From Deltaproteobacteria bacterium (GTDB lineage Bacteria; Desulfobacterota; Desulfobacteria; Desulfobacterales; JAUVGT01): a stretch of DNA of 8,338 nt. The notes under the pieces are model-generated. The model made no database searches, had not been told where the DNA came from, and worked only from the letters and a program-made list of their open reading frames with translations. Positions 6,861-8,338 of this stretch are shown here, in pieces (position 1 is the stretch's first letter; each line of letters opens with the position of its first letter). The translations under genes and the position numbers were made by a program. The stretch covers positions 1 through 8,338 of the forward strand of contig JAUVGT010000217.1 in the NCBI GenBank assembly GCA_030593645.1, written 5' to 3'.

Positions 6861-6906
6861 AGTCGTCTTCTTCTGTGGGCTGAGAACAAAAAATGTGGGA
6901 GAAATA

Positions 6907-7827
6907 TTACAACTCTTCCGGCGTAAATGCAACCACATCGTCAATATTGTCCGTATCGGCAAAAAGCATTACCAACCGGTCGATGCCAAGGGCGTTACCG
7001 GCGGCATCGGGCATGTCTTTAAGAGCTGTAAGGAACTTTTCAGGCATGGGATAGATTGTTTTTCCGGCCCGTTTCCTGTTTTCCTGTTCCTTTATAAAAC
7101 GCGCCTTCTGCTCAACGGGATCAATCAACTCAGTAAAGGCATTGCACAGTTCCAATCCGCCGATGTAAAGTTCAAATCGTTCAGCTACAGATGGATGACC
7201 CGGTTTGAGCTTTGCCAGCGCGCCGCCCGACGCAGGGTAATCATAAAGAAATACTGGTTGATCCAGTCCGAGTTTGGGCTCTATGTCAAGCCCCATGATT
7301 TCATCGTACTTATTTAAAGCAAGGGCTTTTTTCAAAGGTATTGACCCGAATAGTTCAAACGCTTCAGAAACCGAAAGCTTTCGCCAGGGGGGATTTAAAT
7401 CGATTGTATGATCCATATATTGAAGCGATCGGCCGATTCTTATATGATCGGCTAAATGGAGGATTAGCTGCCGGCATTGATCCATCATGTGGGTATAGTC
7501 TTTCCCTGCGGTATACCATTCCAGCATGGTCAGCTCGGGCAAATGGCGTTTTCCCCTTTCCCCTTTACGCCAGCACCTGCATACTTGAAATATTTTTTCA
7601 TACCCTGCCGCAAGCAGTCTTTTCATGCAAAGCTCAGGAGATGGTTGCAGAAAAAATCCTTCAGTTCCCACTGCATCGATATTGGCTTCAGGCGCGGGCG
7701 CTGGTATCCTGCTCGGAGTCTCCACTTCAAGGTAGCCGCGTTCGTTAAAAAAATGCCGTATTCCCCGAATCACATTTGCCCGCAGCTCGATATTTTTTTT
7801 AATGCCTGGTTGTCGGTATTGTGTCAT
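6907..7827 (-). CDS. epmA: EF-P--(R)-beta-lysine ligase EpmA (GenX/PoxA)
   Basis: 306 residues, full length for the family (E. coli 325). It is a class II lysyl-tRNA synthetase catalytic core without the N-terminal anticodon-binding domain. EpmA activates (R)-beta-lysine with ATP and attaches it to a lysine of elongation factor P, which relieves ribosome stalling at polyproline. Motif 1 region: RHFFNERGYLEVETP (24-38). Substrate region: FLQPSPELCMKRLL (59-72). Motif 2: FQVCRCWRKGERGKRHLPEL (80-99), followed by TMLEWY. GGLELCNAFTEL (223-234) matches the substrate-binding segment of E. coli EpmA. Motif 3: GNALGIDRLVML (277-288). The protein starts at ATG 7827 without a clear Shine-Dalgarno. efp and epmB are not in the window, although beta-lysine production needs EpmB. 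A repeat element lies 25 bp upstream. The SLC12-like permease gene follows, 46 bp away. Confidence 0.93.
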   Translation of the reverse strand: MTQYRQPGIKKNIELRANVIRGIRHFFNERGYLEVETPSRIPAPAPEANIDAVGTEGFFLQPSPELCMKRLLAAGYEKIFQVCRCWRKGERGKRHLPELTMLEWYTAGKDYTHMMDQCRQLILHLADHIRIGRSLQYMDHTIDLNPPWRKLSVSEAFELFGSIPLKKALALNKYDEIMGLDIEPKLGLDQPVFLYDYPASGGALAKLKPGHPSVAERFELYIGGLELCNAFTELIDPVEQKARFIKEQENRKRAGKTIYPMPEKFLTALKDMPDAAGNALGIDRLVMLFADTDNIDDVVAFTPEEL

Positions 7828-7852
7828 TTAGTTTACTGTTTGGTATCAATAG

Positions 7853-8010
7853 TGACGATTTCGTAAAAAGTTCGTTTACCCGTCACTCCGGTGGAGACCG
7901 GAGTCCAGAAGTATGTGAAATGTCTGGATAGCGCTAAAGCTTCACTGGCGAGCCCGGCCTCCGCCGGAATGACGATAAAGACGATTTTCGAAATTTTTAC
8001 GAAACCATCA
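7853..8010. repeat. Composite inverted-repeat element upstream of epmA
   Basis: About 158 bp with termini TGACGATTTCGTAAAAAG (7853) and, reversed from 8010, TGATGGTTTCGTAAAAAT, which match at 15 of 18 positions and closely resemble the termini of copies 1-3. The core is unrelated. It holds two facing modules, CGTCACTCCGGTGGAGACCG (from 7881) and, on the other strand, CGTCATTCCGGCGGAGGCCG (from 7973), around about 45 bp. Each module has its own hairpin: ACTCCGGT-GGAG-ACCGGAGT (7885-7904, 8-bp perfect stem) and CCGGC-CTCC-GCCGG (7954-7967). CGTCATTCCGGCG-type modules are widely dispersed in many bacterial genomes. ATCAATA occurs at both edges (7845-7851 and 8007-8013), partly inside the right terminus. 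The element ends 25 bp from the epmA start codon. Confidence 0.72.
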
Positions 8011-8199
8011 ATATTTTATTGTTCTAAAAAAAATATCAAATGTATCTTGTGAATGCAAGAAAAGGCTTTTTTGCATATATGGTTGCCCCTTATTGTAGGG
8101 ATCTGTGTGTCTGCCTTTCCCATAACGAAGCTTATGAGAAATGCGGGTTAATTGTTTACAGTTGATTATTTTAAGTTTATGAATTAATTTGATTAAACT
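8011..8199. other. AT-rich intergenic stretch upstream of epmA, no gene seen
   Basis: Together with the flanking repeats this makes more than 500 bp without a credible gene. The open minus-strand frame here draws its start and first ~27 codons from repeat copy 3 and resembles no family I know. The stretch includes an imperfect palindrome ATGCAA...TTGCAT (8053-8076) and is otherwise featureless apart from the candidate promoter at 8013-8039. It is probably the ancestral upstream region of epmA, now flanked by two insertions. Confidence 0.5.
8013..8039 (-). promoter_or_regulatory. Possible epmA promoter just outside the repeat element
   Basis: On the minus strand TTGATA (8039-8034, 5 of 6) and TAAAAT (8018-8013, 5 of 6) are separated by 15 bp, which is shorter than ideal. 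Transcription would start near 8006, inside the terminus of the 7853-8010 element, so the whole element would become a leader of roughly 180 nt. This is a weak call in AT-rich DNA. Confidence 0.25.
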
Positions 8200-8338
8200 T
8201 GACGGTCTCGTAAAAAGTCCAACTTCTGCGTTGTGCTGCATTTCGCAATCATTCAACGTACTATAAGTACGCTTCATGATTACGAAATTTGCACGCCTTG
8301 AATTTGAACTTTTTACGAAACCGTCTAATTCGGACTTT
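8200..8338. repeat. MITE-like fold-back repeat, copy 3 (cut by window edge)
   Basis: The most regular copy. From 8200/8201 to 8325 it is one long imperfect palindrome. GACGGTCTCGTAAAAAG at the left pairs with CTTTTTACGAAACCGTC (8309-8325, one mismatch), and the arms meet at a perfect tip, CGTACT-ATA-AGTACG (8257-8271). Beyond 8325 begins the same tail seen in copy 1 (ATTCGGACTTT), which there leads to a second terminus; the window ends inside it. The left 59 bp equals copy 2. No gene overlaps it. Confidence 0.8.

Noticed and set aside
6895..7866. Several plus-strand open frames of 129-140 codons opposite epmA
   Set aside because: Shadows of the well-supported epmA frame; no domains, no Shine-Dalgarno, overlapping one another.
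8008..8277. Minus-strand open frame of 89 codons upstream of epmA
   Set aside because: It starts inside repeat copy 3 and ends in the terminus of the 7853-8010 element, has no recognisable domain, and its conserved part is repeat-derived.
7853..8338. CRISPR array
   Set aside because: The repeats are long, inverted and irregularly spaced, with no series of short direct repeats and unique spacers, and no cas gene nearby.

Overview
The window looks like chromosome from an anaerobic deltaproteobacterium, probably a sulfate reducer of the Desulfobacterales. This is an inference. It rests on the start of a [NiFe]-hydrogenase large subunit, the general character of the proteins, and dispersed fold-back repeats with TGACGGTCTCGTAAAAAG termini, a repeat type I associate with that group. 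No rRNA, tRNA, CRISPR array, phage gene or transposase was found.

Layout. (1) Positions 1-120, minus strand: the first 40 codons of a [NiFe]-hydrogenase large subunit, running off the left edge. (2) 121-258: a divergent intergenic region with a strong Shine-Dalgarno, a candidate promoter and a small palindrome, all on the hydrogenase side. (3) 259-2613, plus strand: a YgiM-type protein (signal peptide, SH3b domain, coiled coil, membrane anchor), then L-aspartate oxidase (nadB), probably co-transcribed. (4) 2611-2800: fold-back repeat copy 1. (5) 2851-2879: a perfect-consensus sigma-70 promoter driving 2940-4157, a CNNM/CBS/CorC_HlyC membrane protein. (6) 4155-4294: repeat copy 2, in the convergent gap. 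(7) 4326-6860, minus strand: a bacterial SLC12-type (cation-chloride cotransporter-like) permease with a large cytosolic region and a charged Ala-rich tail. Just upstream of it, 6907-7827 encodes EpmA (GenX/PoxA), the EF-P lysine ligase; the two are probably one operon. (8) 7853-8010: a different repeat with similar ends, immediately upstream of epmA. (9) 8011-8199: AT-rich DNA without a credible gene. (10) 8200-8338: repeat copy 3, cut by the right edge.

The genes are mostly housekeeping: NAD synthesis, translation-factor modification, ion transport and envelope. They do not form one pathway. The main interest is the repeats. Four elements with related termini occupy three of the four intergenic regions longer than 100 bp. 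Two of them supply the TGA stop codon of the preceding gene. One has exchanged its hairpin tip for a new perfect palindrome, one has a divergent right half, and one has a wholly different core between similar ends. They look like non-autonomous, transposase-dependent (MITE-like) elements. I found no undescribed multi-gene system.
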